Under the pieces are notes generated by a model that was given only the letters and a program-made list of their open reading frames with translations, had not been told where the DNA came from and ran no database searches. Both the position numbers and the translations under genes were made by a program. DNA of 64,000 bases from an uncultured Thioclava sp. (GTDB lineage: Bacteria > Pseudomonadota > Alphaproteobacteria > Rhodobacterales > Rhodobacteraceae): positions 62,001 to 126,000 of the forward strand of contig NZ_CAJYBT010000001.1 of the NCBI RefSeq assembly GCF_913064665.1. The letters are read 5' to 3'. This document shows, piece after piece, positions 37,375 through 46,831 of the stretch. The stretch's first letter is position 1; each line of letters opens with the position of its first letter.

Positions 37375-38610
37375 ATGAAACTTTTGAAAACCGCAGCCAT
37401 TGCGGCGCTTGTGGCCGGTATGGCCCTGCCTGCATTGGCCCAGCAGCGCACGCTGACACTGAATACCGACGCGTCCGACCCCGCGCCCAAAGCCGCTTTC
37501 GATCAACTGATCAAAGGCTTTGAGGCGGAAAATCCAGACGTTCATGTCGTCGTGAACATCTTCGATCACGAGGGTTACAAGACGGCGATTCGTAACTTTT
37601 TGACCGCTGACAGCCCGGATCTGGCGAATTGGTATGCGGGCAACCGGATGGCCCCCTTCGTCAAATCGGGGCAGTTCATGGATGTGTCAGATGTCTGGCA
37701 AGAGAACGGGCTGAAGGACAGTCTTGCGCCCGCGCTGTCGTCGATGACGATTGATGGCAAGCAATGGGGTGTGCCCTATACCTACTACCAGTGGGGCATT
37801 TATTATAACAAAGACGTCTATAAAAAAGTCGGTGCCGAGGTGCCAAAGACTTGGGACGAGTTCATCAGCAATTGCAAAAAATTCAAGGCGGCGGGCATCG
37901 ATTGCCTGACCACCGGCACCAAGGCGCTTTGGCCCGCAGCGGGGATATTCGACTATCTCGATTTGCGCACCAACGGCTATGATTTCCACATGAAGCTGAC
38001 CAATGGCGAAATTCCGTGGACGGATGATCGCGTGCGCAAGGTCTTTGCCGAATGGGCCAAGGTACTGCCCTATACGACGCCCAATGTCTCGGCGATCGAC
38101 TGGCAGGATGCGGTGTCCAACATCGTTCAGGGTAAGGCTGCGAACTATGTGATGGGCAATTTCGCCGTCGCCACCTTCAAGGATGGCGGGATGACGAATG
38201 ACACGCTGGGATTCATGGACTTCCCAGAGATTACGCCGGGCATTCCGCGCGCCGAAGAAGCCCCGACGGATACGATTCACATCCCCGCCGGGGCTAAGAA
38301 CGTCGCGGATGCGAAGAAATTCCTCGCCTATGTGGCGCGTGCCGATGTGCAGACCAAGATGAATGAGACGTTGGGCCAGCTTCCCATCAACGTGCAGAGC
38401 ACGGTGGGCGACGACCCCTATCTGCAGGCGGGCTTCAAAATCCTTTCGACGGCAGATGGCGGTATCGCGCAGTTCTTTGACCGTGATGCGCCCGCCGCGA
38501 TGGCCAAGGCTGGGATGGAGGGCTTTCAGGAATTCATGGCCTATCCCGACCATCTGGATGCGATCCTTGAGCGGCTCGAGAAGATGCGCAAACGCGTCTA
38601 CAAGAACTGA
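37375..38610 (+). CDS. Sugar ABC transporter substrate-binding protein
   Basis: The 411-residue family 1 extracellular binding protein has a signal peptide of about 22 residues ending ALAQ. The blocks YYNKDVYKKVGAEVPKTWDE and AANYVMGNFA are typical of oligosaccharide-binding proteins. Located with alpha- and beta-galactosidase and galactose-oxidising genes, it probably binds galactosides such as melibiose, lactose or galactosylglycerol. ATG 37375 was chosen for its GGGAGGAG SD over a TTG at 37351. Confidence 0.9.
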   Translation: MKLLKTAAIAALVAGMALPALAQQRTLTLNTDASDPAPKAAFDQLIKGFEAENPDVHVVVNIFDHEGYKTAIRNFLTADSPDLANWYAGNRMAPFVKSGQFMDVSDVWQENGLKDSLAPALSSMTIDGKQWGVPYTYYQWGIYYNKDVYKKVGAEVPKTWDEFISNCKKFKAAGIDCLTTGTKALWPAAGIFDYLDLRTNGYDFHMKLTNGEIPWTDDRVRKVFAEWAKVLPYTTPNVSAIDWQDAVSNIVQGKAANYVMGNFAVATFKDGGMTNDTLGFMDFPEITPGIPRAEEAPTDTIHIPAGAKNVADAKKFLAYVARADVQTKMNETLGQLPINVQSTVGDDPYLQAGFKILSTADGGIAQFFDRDAPAAMAKAGMEGFQEFMAYPDHLDAILERLEKMRKRVYKN

Positions 38611-38688
38611 TCTTCGCGATCTTAGGACGGCGCCCTGTCACGGGGCGTCGTTACGTCTGACCCAATTTGCAGATCGAGGAGCGTGACG

Positions 38689-39621
38689 ATGACCGCCGCA
38701 CCCGCCATTCCCGGTTCAGCTTCCGGCCTTCCCGGCCCGCGCAAACGCCGCCGCCTGAGTCGCAAACTCGCGCCGTGGCTGTTTTTGGCCCCCGGAATGT
38801 TGATGTTCCTGATCTACGTGATCATTCCGATCCTGCAATCGATGTGGATTTCATTCTACCAATGGGACGGGCTTAGCCCGAAGCATTGGATCGGGATGGA
38901 AAACTACGTCGAACTGCTTGACGATGACGCCTTTTATACGAGCCTGAAGAACAACGTGATCTGGCTGGTTTTGTATATGCTGGCGATCCCGGCCGGGCTG
39001 TTCATCGCCCTGTTCCTGAACCAGAAGCTGCGCGGGATACGGCTTTACAAATCGCTGTTTTTCTTTCCGTTCGTGATCTCTCAGGTCGTGGTCGGACTAA
39101 TCTTTTCGTGGTTCTACGCGCCGGGCTTTGGTTTGTTCTTTGCGCTGACGAAATGGCTCGACGGGACGGGAATCGCGATTCTCGCCAATCCTCATCTGGT
39201 GACTTACGGCATCATCGCAGCCGGGCTTTGGCCCCAGATCGCCTATTGCATGATCCTCTATCTGACGGGGCTGAACTCTGTCGCGCCCGACCAGATCGAG
39301 GCCGCCCGCCTTGACGGCGCAAAGGGGCTCAAGATGCTGTGGTATGTCGTGCTGCCACAACTGCGCCCGGCGACGTTTATCGCGCTGGTGGTCACCATCA
39401 TCGGAGCTTTGCGCAGCTTTGATCTGGTCTCGATCATGACCTCGGGGGGGCCATTCGGCTCATCGCGGGTGCTGTCCTATTACATGTATGAACAAGCTCT
39501 GTCGGAATATGGCTATCGCATGGGCTATGGCGCGGCGATCGCGGTGGTGCTGTTTGCAATCATGATGATCTTCATCTCGGGCTTCATCTGGAAGATGTGG
39601 CGCGACGAAAGGGGGCTATAA
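38689..39621 (+). CDS. Sugar ABC transporter permease, MalF/UgpA type
   Basis: The 310-residue protein has six hydrophobic segments and the EAA loop EAARLDGAKGLKMLWYVVLP that docks the ATPase. A basic N-terminal tail (RKRRRLSRK) precedes the first helix. ATG 38689 is 7 bases after GAGGAG; the GTG at 38683 is too close to the SD. The 78-base gap after the binding-protein gene contains a GC-rich imperfect hairpin that may reduce permease expression. Confidence 0.9.
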   Translation: MTAAPAIPGSASGLPGPRKRRRLSRKLAPWLFLAPGMLMFLIYVIIPILQSMWISFYQWDGLSPKHWIGMENYVELLDDDAFYTSLKNNVIWLVLYMLAIPAGLFIALFLNQKLRGIRLYKSLFFFPFVISQVVVGLIFSWFYAPGFGLFFALTKWLDGTGIAILANPHLVTYGIIAAGLWPQIAYCMILYLTGLNSVAPDQIEAARLDGAKGLKMLWYVVLPQLRPATFIALVVTIIGALRSFDLVSIMTSGGPFGSSRVLSYYMYEQALSEYGYRMGYGAAIAVVLFAIMMIFISGFIWKMWRDERGL

Positions 39622-39622
39622 G

Positions 39623-40468
39623 ATGTTTCCGCGTCCGATCCAAACCATGAGCCCCGCTGCGCGCACCGCCTATAAGATCGCGCTACCGGTGATGCTGATC
39701 TTGTGGCTGCTGCCGCTGCTGGGAGTTGCGATGACCTCGCTGCGCCCCTCTAGCGATCTTGCGCAGGGCAACTATTTCGGGATGCCCTCCTATCTGGCGT
39801 TTTCGAATTATCTCGACGTGTTTCGCAACTCGCCCTTCGCCAGTTACATGCTGAACTCGTTTCGGGTCACGATCCCGACGATGATCGGCGCGGTGGCGCT
39901 GTCATGCCTGACGGGCTACGCGCTTGCAGTATACAAGTTCAAAGGCAATCTGCTGATCTTTTTCATCTTCGTGGCGGGCAATTTCGTGCCCTTCCAGATC
40001 CTCATGGTGCCGGTGCGCGACCTGACGGTGAAGATGGGGCTTTATGACACGATCACTGGGTTGGCGCTGTTCCACATCGCGTTTCAAACCGGGTTTTGCA
40101 CCCTGTTCATGCGCAATTTCATCAAGGCCCTGCCGCGCGAGTTGATCGAGGCGGCCCGGGTCGAGGGTGTGGGCGAGTGGCAAATCTTCTGGCATATCGT
40201 GCTGCCGCTGGTGCGCCCGGCGATTGCCGCGCTGTCGGTGCTGATCTTTACCTTCATCTGGAACGATTATTTCTGGGCGACGGTGCTGACCACGGGTGCA
40301 GATACGCAGCCTATCACCGCCGGGTTGCAATCGCTGAACGGGCAATGGGTGGCAGCGTGGCAACTGGTGTCGGCGGGCTCGATTCTGGCGGCGTTGCCTC
40401 CGGTCGCGATGTTCTTCCTGATGCAGAAACACTTTATTGCAGGGTTGACCCTCGGGGCGGTGAAATGA
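39623..40468 (+). CDS. Sugar ABC transporter permease, MalG/UgpE type
   Basis: The 281-residue protein has six membrane segments, the EAA loop EAARVEGVGEWQIFWHIVLP and a C-terminus ending in a short hydrophilic tail typical of MalG-type subunits (MQKHFIAGLTLGAVK). It pairs with the preceding permease. Its stop overlaps the alpha-galactosidase start in ATGA. Confidence 0.9.
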   Translation: MFPRPIQTMSPAARTAYKIALPVMLILWLLPLLGVAMTSLRPSSDLAQGNYFGMPSYLAFSNYLDVFRNSPFASYMLNSFRVTIPTMIGAVALSCLTGYALAVYKFKGNLLIFFIFVAGNFVPFQILMVPVRDLTVKMGLYDTITGLALFHIAFQTGFCTLFMRNFIKALPRELIEAARVEGVGEWQIFWHIVLPLVRPAIAALSVLIFTFIWNDYFWATVLTTGADTQPITAGLQSLNGQWVAAWQLVSAGSILAALPPVAMFFLMQKHFIAGLTLGAVK

Positions 40469-42549
40469 TCCGAACTTGGCATCTGAAAGACGCACGCCAA
40501 AGCCTTGTTCTGGCCAGCCGCGACGACCGCCTGCCCGCGATCATTTACTGGGGCGCATTCCTGCCCGAGGGCGAGGATCTGGCGCAACTGGCCGCCAGCA
40601 CCGAGGGCGATGTGACGGGCGGAATGCTCGATCAAAACCCCGATCTGTCGATCTGCCCCGAAGCCTCGCAAGCCTTCCCCGGAGAGCCGGGTTTGATCGC
40701 GCACGATGCGCAGGGTCGCGTGCTGCGCCCGGCCTTTCGTTTCGCGTCACAAGAGGTTCGCACGGATCGGCTTGTGCTGGTCTATCGCGATGCGGCGTTG
40801 GGTGTGAGCTATCGGGCCGATTTCGCGCTCGACGCCGCCACCGGAATGATCACCGCGCGTGCCACACTGGATAGTGAGACGCCGATCACATTGCATTGGC
40901 TCGCAGCCCCGGTCTTTCCCGCGCCACAGCTTTGCGACGAGATGCTCGAATTTTCCGGCCGCTGGTGTGGTGAGTTTCAAATCACCGCCACGCCTTGGGC
41001 CCCCGGTCAGCGTGTGCGCGATAATCACACGGGGCGCACCGGGCATGAACATTTTCCTGGCCTCATTTTGCCCACGCGCGGCGCGACCAAAACCAGCGGC
41101 GAAACCCGCGCCTTTCATTACGGCTGGTCGGGCGGGCATCGAATGGTGGCCGAGGAACTGCCCGGTGGGCGGCGTCAGGTCCAGTTCGGCCATGCTTCGG
41201 GCAGCGAGCTGACACCGGGAACGCAGTTTGAAACCGCGACCCTTTATGCGGCCTATTCCGCGGCGGGCTCGAATGGATGCGCGGTCGCGTTTCAGCGCCA
41301 TCTGCGCGACCGGATCGTGCAAATCCCAGCCAAAGCTCTGCCGCGCCCGGTGCATTACAATTGCTGGGAGGCGATCTATTTCAAACACGATCTGGCCGAG
41401 CTGTGCGAGATCGCGGATCGTGCCGCCGGACTGGGGGCGGAACGCTTCGTGCTGGATGATGGCTGGTTCGGGCGGCGCGATGATGACACGACCAGCCTTG
41501 GCGATTGGCAGGTCGACCCGCGCAAATATCCCGACGGATTGGGACCGCTGATTGCGCATGTAAACGCGCTTGGCATGGGGTTTGGTCTGTGGTTCGAGCC
41601 CGAGATGGTCAATCGCGACAGCAATCTGGCGCGCGCCCATCCCGATTGGCTGCTTGGGCCCACCGATCAGATCGAGGGCCGCCAGCAACGCGTGCTGGAT
41701 ATCGCGCGCAAGGACGTGCGCGACCACCTGTTCAGCGCAATCAGCGCGCTGCTGTCACAACATCCGATCGAATACGTAAAATGGGATCACAACCGCGTCC
41801 TCCCCTATGCGGACGCCGCCCAGACTCGCGGGATCTATGCGCTGCTGGATCGGTTGCGCATAGCCCATCCGCAGGTGGAGTTCGAAAGCTGTGCCTCGGG
41901 GGGCGGGCGGATCGACTTCGGCATTCTCGAACGCACGACGCGGGTCTGGCTGTCTGACAGCAATGACGCGATTGAACGGCTGCGCATTCAGCATGACGCG
42001 GCGCTGTTCCTGCCGATGGTCGTGACGGGCAGCCATGTCGGGCCACGGCGCTGTCATACTTCGGGGCGGGTAATCGACATGGAAATGCGGGCATGGGTTG
42101 CCGCCCAGCGCCATATGGGATTTGAGATGGATCCGCGTGAGCTGACCGAAGACGAGGCCGAGGTCCTGCGCGATGTAACGGCCTGGTGGAAAGCCAATCG
42201 CGACTGGCGCGCGCGTGCGGATATCCTCCGTCTTGAGGCTGCGGACCCCGCCGTGATCGCCGAAATGCAACGGGCCGAAGATGGCGCGCGTTTCGTGGTC
42301 TTTGTCGGTCAGGGCGAGACCTCGGCGCAGATTCTGCCGCGCCCGCTGCAACTGAGCGGGCTAGACCCGCAGGCGCGCTATCGGCTGGTGTTGCGCAACC
42401 GCGCGCAAGCTGCGGGCTTGTCACGCGGCGCGCCAGCGTTGAAAACGGGCGCGCTGGAATTAAGCGGGCAGGCCTTGATGGCTCAGGGCATCACCCTGCC
42501 ATGCGGATTGGCGCAAACCATGTGGGTGATCGAAGGGGAAAGACTATGA
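40465..42549 (+). CDS. Glycoside hydrolase family 36 alpha-galactosidase
   Basis: The 694-residue protein has an N-terminal beta-supersandwich, a TIM barrel and a C-terminal beta domain. The nucleophile is Asp441 in YVKWDHNR and the acid/base lies in the LSDSNDAIERLRIQ block (Asp498). LDDGWFGRRDDD and GLWFEPEMVN are further family signatures. No signal peptide, so it acts on imported alpha-galactosides. The upstream open frame back to 40096 lies inside the permease gene; ATG 40465 in the ATGA overlap is the start. Confidence 0.92.
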   Translation: MIRTWHLKDARQSLVLASRDDRLPAIIYWGAFLPEGEDLAQLAASTEGDVTGGMLDQNPDLSICPEASQAFPGEPGLIAHDAQGRVLRPAFRFASQEVRTDRLVLVYRDAALGVSYRADFALDAATGMITARATLDSETPITLHWLAAPVFPAPQLCDEMLEFSGRWCGEFQITATPWAPGQRVRDNHTGRTGHEHFPGLILPTRGATKTSGETRAFHYGWSGGHRMVAEELPGGRRQVQFGHASGSELTPGTQFETATLYAAYSAAGSNGCAVAFQRHLRDRIVQIPAKALPRPVHYNCWEAIYFKHDLAELCEIADRAAGLGAERFVLDDGWFGRRDDDTTSLGDWQVDPRKYPDGLGPLIAHVNALGMGFGLWFEPEMVNRDSNLARAHPDWLLGPTDQIEGRQQRVLDIARKDVRDHLFSAISALLSQHPIEYVKWDHNRVLPYADAAQTRGIYALLDRLRIAHPQVEFESCASGGGRIDFGILERTTRVWLSDSNDAIERLRIQHDAALFLPMVVTGSHVGPRRCHTSGRVIDMEMRAWVAAQRHMGFEMDPRELTEDEAEVLRDVTAWWKANRDWRARADILRLEAADPAVIAEMQRAEDGARFVVFVGQGETSAQILPRPLQLSGLDPQARYRLVLRNRAQAAGLSRGAPALKTGALELSGQALMAQGITLPCGLAQTMWVIEGERL

Positions 42550-43460
42550 GTGCCGCAGATATCAGCGCCACCCCAGAGTGGATCGCCGCGGATTGGGGCA
42601 CCACGCATCTGCGTCTTTGGGCGATGCGCGGGCAGAACGTGCTGTCCAAGCGCAGTTGCGATCAAGGAATGGGGCGGCTGAGCCCTGCACAATTCGGCCC
42701 CGTGCTTGAGGCAGAGATCGCCCAGTGGGGCGCTGATTGGGCGGGTATTCCCGTTGTCGCCTGCGGCATGGTCGGCTCGCGTCAGGGCTGGAGCGAAGCG
42801 CCCTATCACCCGACCCCGACCGATCCGCGCGCGCATCTGATCCGGGTTCCCGATCACGCCCCCCGCCCGGTCTATATCGCCTGCGGCATTCGCCAAGATG
42901 ACCCGCCCGATGTGATGCGCGGCGAAGAGACCCAGATCGCGGGCCTGCTGGCCCAGACCCCCGAATTTGACGGCGTGGTCTGTCTGCCCGGCACGCATAC
43001 GAAATGGGTGCGCCTGCGGGCGGGCCGGATCGAGCGGTTTCAAAGCTGCATGACGGGCGAGCTGTTTGAACTGATTTCGCAGCAATCGGTGCTGCGTCAC
43101 ACGCTTGATCTGCAAGGCTCGGATCTATCGGCCTTTGATGCCGCCTGCGCCGAAGCTTTGGGCGATCCTGCGCGCGCCTATGGCGGGCTGTTTGCCCTGC
43201 GCGCGGCGGCTTTGCTCAACGGGCTTGATCCGATCAGCGCCGCCTCGCGCCTGTCGGGTTTGCTAATTGGCTGGGAACTGGCGGCAACGCGCGATCTTTG
43301 GTCAGGTCAAACAGCCGCCCTGATCGGCACTGCGAAACTGGCCGCACTTTACGCCCGCGCCCTTGGCGCGAATGGCGTGCAGACGCAAGACTACCCAGCC
43401 GAACCTACCACCCTCGCCGGGCTGCACGCCGCCTGGAAAACCATCGGAGCCTGCCCATGA
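42546..43460 (+). CDS. dgoK: 2-dehydro-3-deoxygalactonokinase
   Basis: The 304-residue ASKHA-type kinase begins with the phosphate loop [14 protein letters not shown], and carries [27 protein letters not shown] and LPGTHTKWV, all DgoK family blocks. It phosphorylates 2-keto-3-deoxygalactonate at C6. ATGA overlaps with the alpha-galactosidase gene before and dgoA after imply tight translational coupling. Confidence 0.93.
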   Translation: MSAADISATPEWIAADWGTTHLRLWAMRGQNVLSKRSCDQGMGRLSPAQFGPVLEAEIAQWGADWAGIPVVACGMVGSRQGWSEAPYHPTPTDPRAHLIRVPDHAPRPVYIACGIRQDDPPDVMRGEETQIAGLLAQTPEFDGVVCLPGTHTKWVRLRAGRIERFQSCMTGELFELISQQSVLRHTLDLQGSDLSAFDAACAEALGDPARAYGGLFALRAAALLNGLDPISAASRLSGLLIGWELAATRDLWSGQTAALIGTAKLAALYARALGANGVQTQDYPAEPTTLAGLHAAWKTIGACP

Positions 43461-44065
43461 GCCGCCCCCTGATCGCCATCCTGCGCGGGATCACCCCGCC
43501 CGAGGCGCTGCCTGTCACCCAAGCCCTGATCGACGCCGGGATCACTCGCATCGAGGTGCCGCTCAACTCGCCCGAGCCGCTTGTCAGCATCAAGGCGATG
43601 GTTGACCGTTTCGGCGCGCAGGCTGATATCGGCGCGGGCACCGTGCTGAGCACGCAGCAGGTGCACGACGTTGCGGCGACGGGTGCGCGCCTGATCGTAT
43701 CGCCAAATTGCGACCCTGCGGTGATCGCTGAAACCAAGGCGGCAGGGCTGCAAAGCTATCCCGGCGTGATGACCCCGACCGAAGCGTTTGCCGCGATTGC
43801 TGCGGGGGCGGATGCGCTCAAACTGTTTCCCGGCGATCTGATCGGGCCAGTGGGCTTGCGCGCGATGTCTGCCGTTTTGCCGCGTGAGATGCCGCTTTAT
43901 GCCGTGGGCGGAGTTTCGGTTGAGAATATGGCTGACTGGCAACGCGCCGGGGCGGCGGGTTTTGGCATTGGCAGTGCAATCTATCGCCCCGGCGATGATG
44001 CCAAGATCGTATCACAGAATGCGCGCGCGCTCGTCGCCCGCTTTGACGAGGTTTTTACGCAATGA
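43457..44065 (+). CDS. dgoA: 2-dehydro-3-deoxy-6-phosphogalactonate aldolase
   Basis: The 202-residue class I aldolase of the KDPG/KDPGal family has Arg10 (ILRG), Glu33 (IEVPLNSP) and Schiff-base Lys122 (ALKLFP), all in place. [10 protein letters not shown] is the pattern usual for the galactonate enzyme. It splits the phosphorylated keto-deoxy acid into pyruvate and glyceraldehyde-3-phosphate. ATGA overlaps link it to dgoK and the lactonase gene. Confidence 0.93.
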   Translation: MSRPLIAILRGITPPEALPVTQALIDAGITRIEVPLNSPEPLVSIKAMVDRFGAQADIGAGTVLSTQQVHDVAATGARLIVSPNCDPAVIAETKAAGLQSYPGVMTPTEAFAAIAAGADALKLFPGDLIGPVGLRAMSAVLPREMPLYAVGGVSVENMADWQRAGAAGFGIGSAIYRPGDDAKIVSQNARALVARFDEVFTQ

Positions 44066-44910
44066 ACGCCACGATCTACGACGCCCGCCCTTGTTTCCTC
44101 GGCGAAGGGGCATTCTGGCACCCCGAGCGCGGCCAGCTCTTCTGGTTCGACATCCTGCGCGGACGCTTGCTGAGCCGCGCGGGCGATCAGCCGCTGGAAT
44201 GGCAGATCGGCGAGATGGCCTCGGCGGCGGGTTGGATTGACCGCGACACTTTGCTGATCTCGACCGAGACCGGACTGCGCCGGTTCGACATTTTGACCGG
44301 CGGGCATGAACCCATCGCCGCGATCGAGGCCACGCGCGACGACACCCGCTGCAATGATGGGCGGGCCGATCCGATGGGTGGGTTTTGGGCCTCCACCATG
44401 GGCAAACCCGCCGCGCCAAAGGCGGGCGCGATTTATCGCTACTATAACGGCACGGTGGAACCGCTGTTGCGCGATCTCACGATCCCGAACGCGATCTGTT
44501 TTGCCCCCGACGGGCGGCGCGCCTATTTTGCCGACACGCCAACGGGCAAAATCATGACGCTGGCGCTAGATGCGCAGGGCTGGCCCGAGGGCGCGCCCGA
44601 GGTTTTTGTCGATCTCACCTCTGAGGGGCTCAAGCCCGATGGCGCGGTGACGGATGCGCAAGGTGCGGTGTGGAATGCGCAATGGGGTGCGGGGCGCGTG
44701 GCGCGCTATTTGCCCGATGGCAGCTTTGATCGCGCGGTTTCGGTGGCTGGGCGCAATAGTACATGTCCGGCCTTTGGCGGCCCTGATTTTCGCCAGCTTT
44801 TCGTGACCACCGCGCAAGAGGGCATGACCAACCCCGACGCCGCGCAAGGCTGCGTCTTTGCGCTAGATACCCCCATTGCCGGGCGCGCAGAGCCGCGTGT
44901 CGCGCTGTAG
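44062..44910 (+). CDS. SMP-30/gluconolactonase-family lactonase (probable galactonolactonase)
   Basis: The 282-residue six-bladed beta-propeller has the calcium-binding elements GEGAFWHP (Glu), [26 protein letters not shown] and [12 protein letters not shown] (Asp). It hydrolyses aldonolactones; between a galactose dehydrogenase and galactonate dehydratase in the pathway, galactono-1,4-lactone is the expected substrate. Last gene of the rightward galactose arm, overlapping dgoA in ATGA. Confidence 0.9.
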   Translation: MNATIYDARPCFLGEGAFWHPERGQLFWFDILRGRLLSRAGDQPLEWQIGEMASAAGWIDRDTLLISTETGLRRFDILTGGHEPIAAIEATRDDTRCNDGRADPMGGFWASTMGKPAAPKAGAIYRYYNGTVEPLLRDLTIPNAICFAPDGRRAYFADTPTGKIMTLALDAQGWPEGAPEVFVDLTSEGLKPDGAVTDAQGAVWNAQWGAGRVARYLPDGSFDRAVSVAGRNSTCPAFGGPDFRQLFVTTAQEGMTNPDAAQGCVFALDTPIAGRAEPRVAL

Positions 44911-45044
44911 CCAAGCCGGTCTCTGACGCACCGTCACGCCACTAATCTTTGCACAGCATCTTAGAAGAGTCTTCCCAAGCGTCGCTAGGACGATCACTCT
45001 GGGCGTGGGAACGCAATCGGCTTGCTGCCGAGCGGGAGGATACA

Positions 45045-46670
45045 ATGAATTCAATGATGCATATGCCACTTTTAATCAGTGCGCTGGCCACGCATGCCGA
45101 GCGCTATCACGCCGATGCCGAGGTGATCTCGGTCGATATAGCAGGCGAGATCAGGCGCTCGAACTGGGGAACGGTGATGGGCCATGCGCGCCAGTTGGCC
45201 TCGGCGCTGGAACGGCGCGGGCTGACGCTGGGGGATCGCTGTGCGACCTTGGCATGGAATAACCGCCGCCATCTGGAGATTTACTTTGGCGTGTCGGGCG
45301 CGGGGCTGGTGTGTCACACGCTCAACCCGCGGCTGTCGCCCCAGCAAATGACCTATATCATCAATGATGCCAAGGATCGCGTGCTGTTCGTTGATCGCAC
45401 CTTCCTGCCCCTCGTCGTGGCGCTGCGCGATCAGCTGACATTGTTGAAGTCCATCGTTCTGATGGGGCCGCATGACGCAGAAGCAGCCAGCCAGATCGAC
45501 GGCCTGCTATTTTATGACGACCTGATCGCAGAGGGCGATGCCGATTATATCTGGCCCGAGTTCGATGAAACCACGCCTTCGTCGCTGTGCTACACTTCGG
45601 GAACGACCGGCAACCCAAAAGGCGTTCTTTATACCCATCGTTCGACCGTGCTGCACAGCTTGGGTGGCAACCAACCCGATACGCTTGGTATCAGCGCCAG
45701 TGACACGGTGATGCCCGTGGTGCCGATGTTTCACGTCAACGCATGGGGCGTTCCCTATGTCGCGGCGATGACGGGGTGCAAACTGGTGCTGCCGGGGCCA
45801 AAGCTTGATGGCGAGAGCCTCGCGCGCCTGATCGACGCCGAAGAGGTCAGCCTTGCGCTTGGCGTGCCCACGATCTGGATGGGGCTACTGACCGGGCTGG
45901 AGGCGACGGGATCAAAGGCCAAAAGCCTTAAGCGCACGGTGGTCGGCGGCGCGGCGCTACCCCCCTCTATGATCAGCGCGTTCCGCGACCTTTACGGGGT
46001 CGAACTGATCCACGCTTGGGGCATGACCGAAACCAGCCCGCTTGGGTCAGTCAATCAACTGCTGCGCAAACATAGCCAGCTGGATGAGCACGCGCGCGAG
46101 GAAATCCGCTTTGGCCAAGGCCGCCCGCCCTTCGGGGTTGAGTTGCGCCTTGTTGACGAACAAGGCCATGTGCTGCCCAACGATGGCAAAACCCAAGGCG
46201 AGCTGCAGATCCGCGGCCATTGGATCGTCGAGCAGTATTTCGGCCAAGATGAAAGCGCGCTGACGGTCGATGGCTGGTTTGACACCGGCGACATCGCCAC
46301 GCTTGACCCCAATGGCTATGTGGGGATCCGTGATCGCTCCAAAGATATCATCAAATCGGGCGGCGAGTGGATTTCAACGGTCGAGTTAGAGAACATCGCA
46401 ATCGCCCATCCCGGCGTGGCCAATGCTGCCGCGATCGCTGCGCGTCATGAAAAATGGACCGAGCGCCCAGTGCTGATCGTGCAGCGCGCGATCCGATCTC
46501 AGGTATCCGAGGCGGAGATTCTGGCGATCTATGCGGGCAAGATTCCCAGCTGGCAGGTGCCCGACAAGGTGATTTTCATCGAAACCCTGCCCCTTGGCAG
46601 CACGGGCAAGGTGCTCAAGACCAAATTGCGCGAAGAATTTGGCGATGTGTTGATGGGGCAGCCTTCGTAA
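45045..46670 (+). CDS. AMP-forming acyl-CoA ligase, DmdB/medium-chain type
   Basis: The 541-residue ANL-superfamily enzyme has the P-loop YTSGTTGNPKGVLYTH, the A5 block AWGMTETSPLG, TGDIATLDPNGYVGIRDRSKDIIKSGGEWIS and the catalytic late Lys in STGKVLKTKLRE. Its length and N-terminus (MPLLISALATHAERYH) resemble roseobacter 3-methylmercaptopropionyl-CoA ligases (DmdB) and medium-chain fatty acyl-CoA ligases; sequence reading alone cannot choose. GGGAGGA precedes ATG 45045. A separate transcription unit between the galactose and glycerol loci. Confidence 0.88.
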   Translation: MNSMMHMPLLISALATHAERYHADAEVISVDIAGEIRRSNWGTVMGHARQLASALERRGLTLGDRCATLAWNNRRHLEIYFGVSGAGLVCHTLNPRLSPQQMTYIINDAKDRVLFVDRTFLPLVVALRDQLTLLKSIVLMGPHDAEAASQIDGLLFYDDLIAEGDADYIWPEFDETTPSSLCYTSGTTGNPKGVLYTHRSTVLHSLGGNQPDTLGISASDTVMPVVPMFHVNAWGVPYVAAMTGCKLVLPGPKLDGESLARLIDAEEVSLALGVPTIWMGLLTGLEATGSKAKSLKRTVVGGAALPPSMISAFRDLYGVELIHAWGMTETSPLGSVNQLLRKHSQLDEHAREEIRFGQGRPPFGVELRLVDEQGHVLPNDGKTQGELQIRGHWIVEQYFGQDESALTVDGWFDTGDIATLDPNGYVGIRDRSKDIIKSGGEWISTVELENIAIAHPGVANAAAIAARHEKWTERPVLIVQRAIRSQVSEAEILAIYAGKIPSWQVPDKVIFIETLPLGSTGKVLKTKLREEFGDVLMGQPS

Positions 46671-46689
46671 ATGCGCGCCCCATTGCGCG

Positions 46690-46730
46690 TCAGATCACGC
46701 CCGCAAGCTGACCTTGCGGGCGTGATCTGA
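46690..46730 (+). terminator. Long perfect hairpin after the acyl-CoA ligase gene
   Basis: A 17-base-pair uninterrupted stem (46690-46706 with 46714-46730) and a 7-base loop begin 20 bases after the ligase stop and 102 bases before the glpK stop on the other strand. There is no U-run on either side. It probably terminates or stabilises both converging transcripts. Confidence 0.75.
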
Positions 46731-46831
46731 CATCATGATGAGCGCGTTCTTGGTAGCCTCGGCGCCGGTGCTAGTGGTGGTTGGGATCGCCACGAATGCC
46801 AGCGATCGTCACCCAAGGGACGCCCGTCTTA

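Noticed and set aside
40096-40464. N-terminal extension of alpha-galactosidase back to 40096
   Set aside because: It overlaps the permease gene, has no family similarity, and the ATGA-coupled start at 40465 gives a normal GH36 N-terminus.
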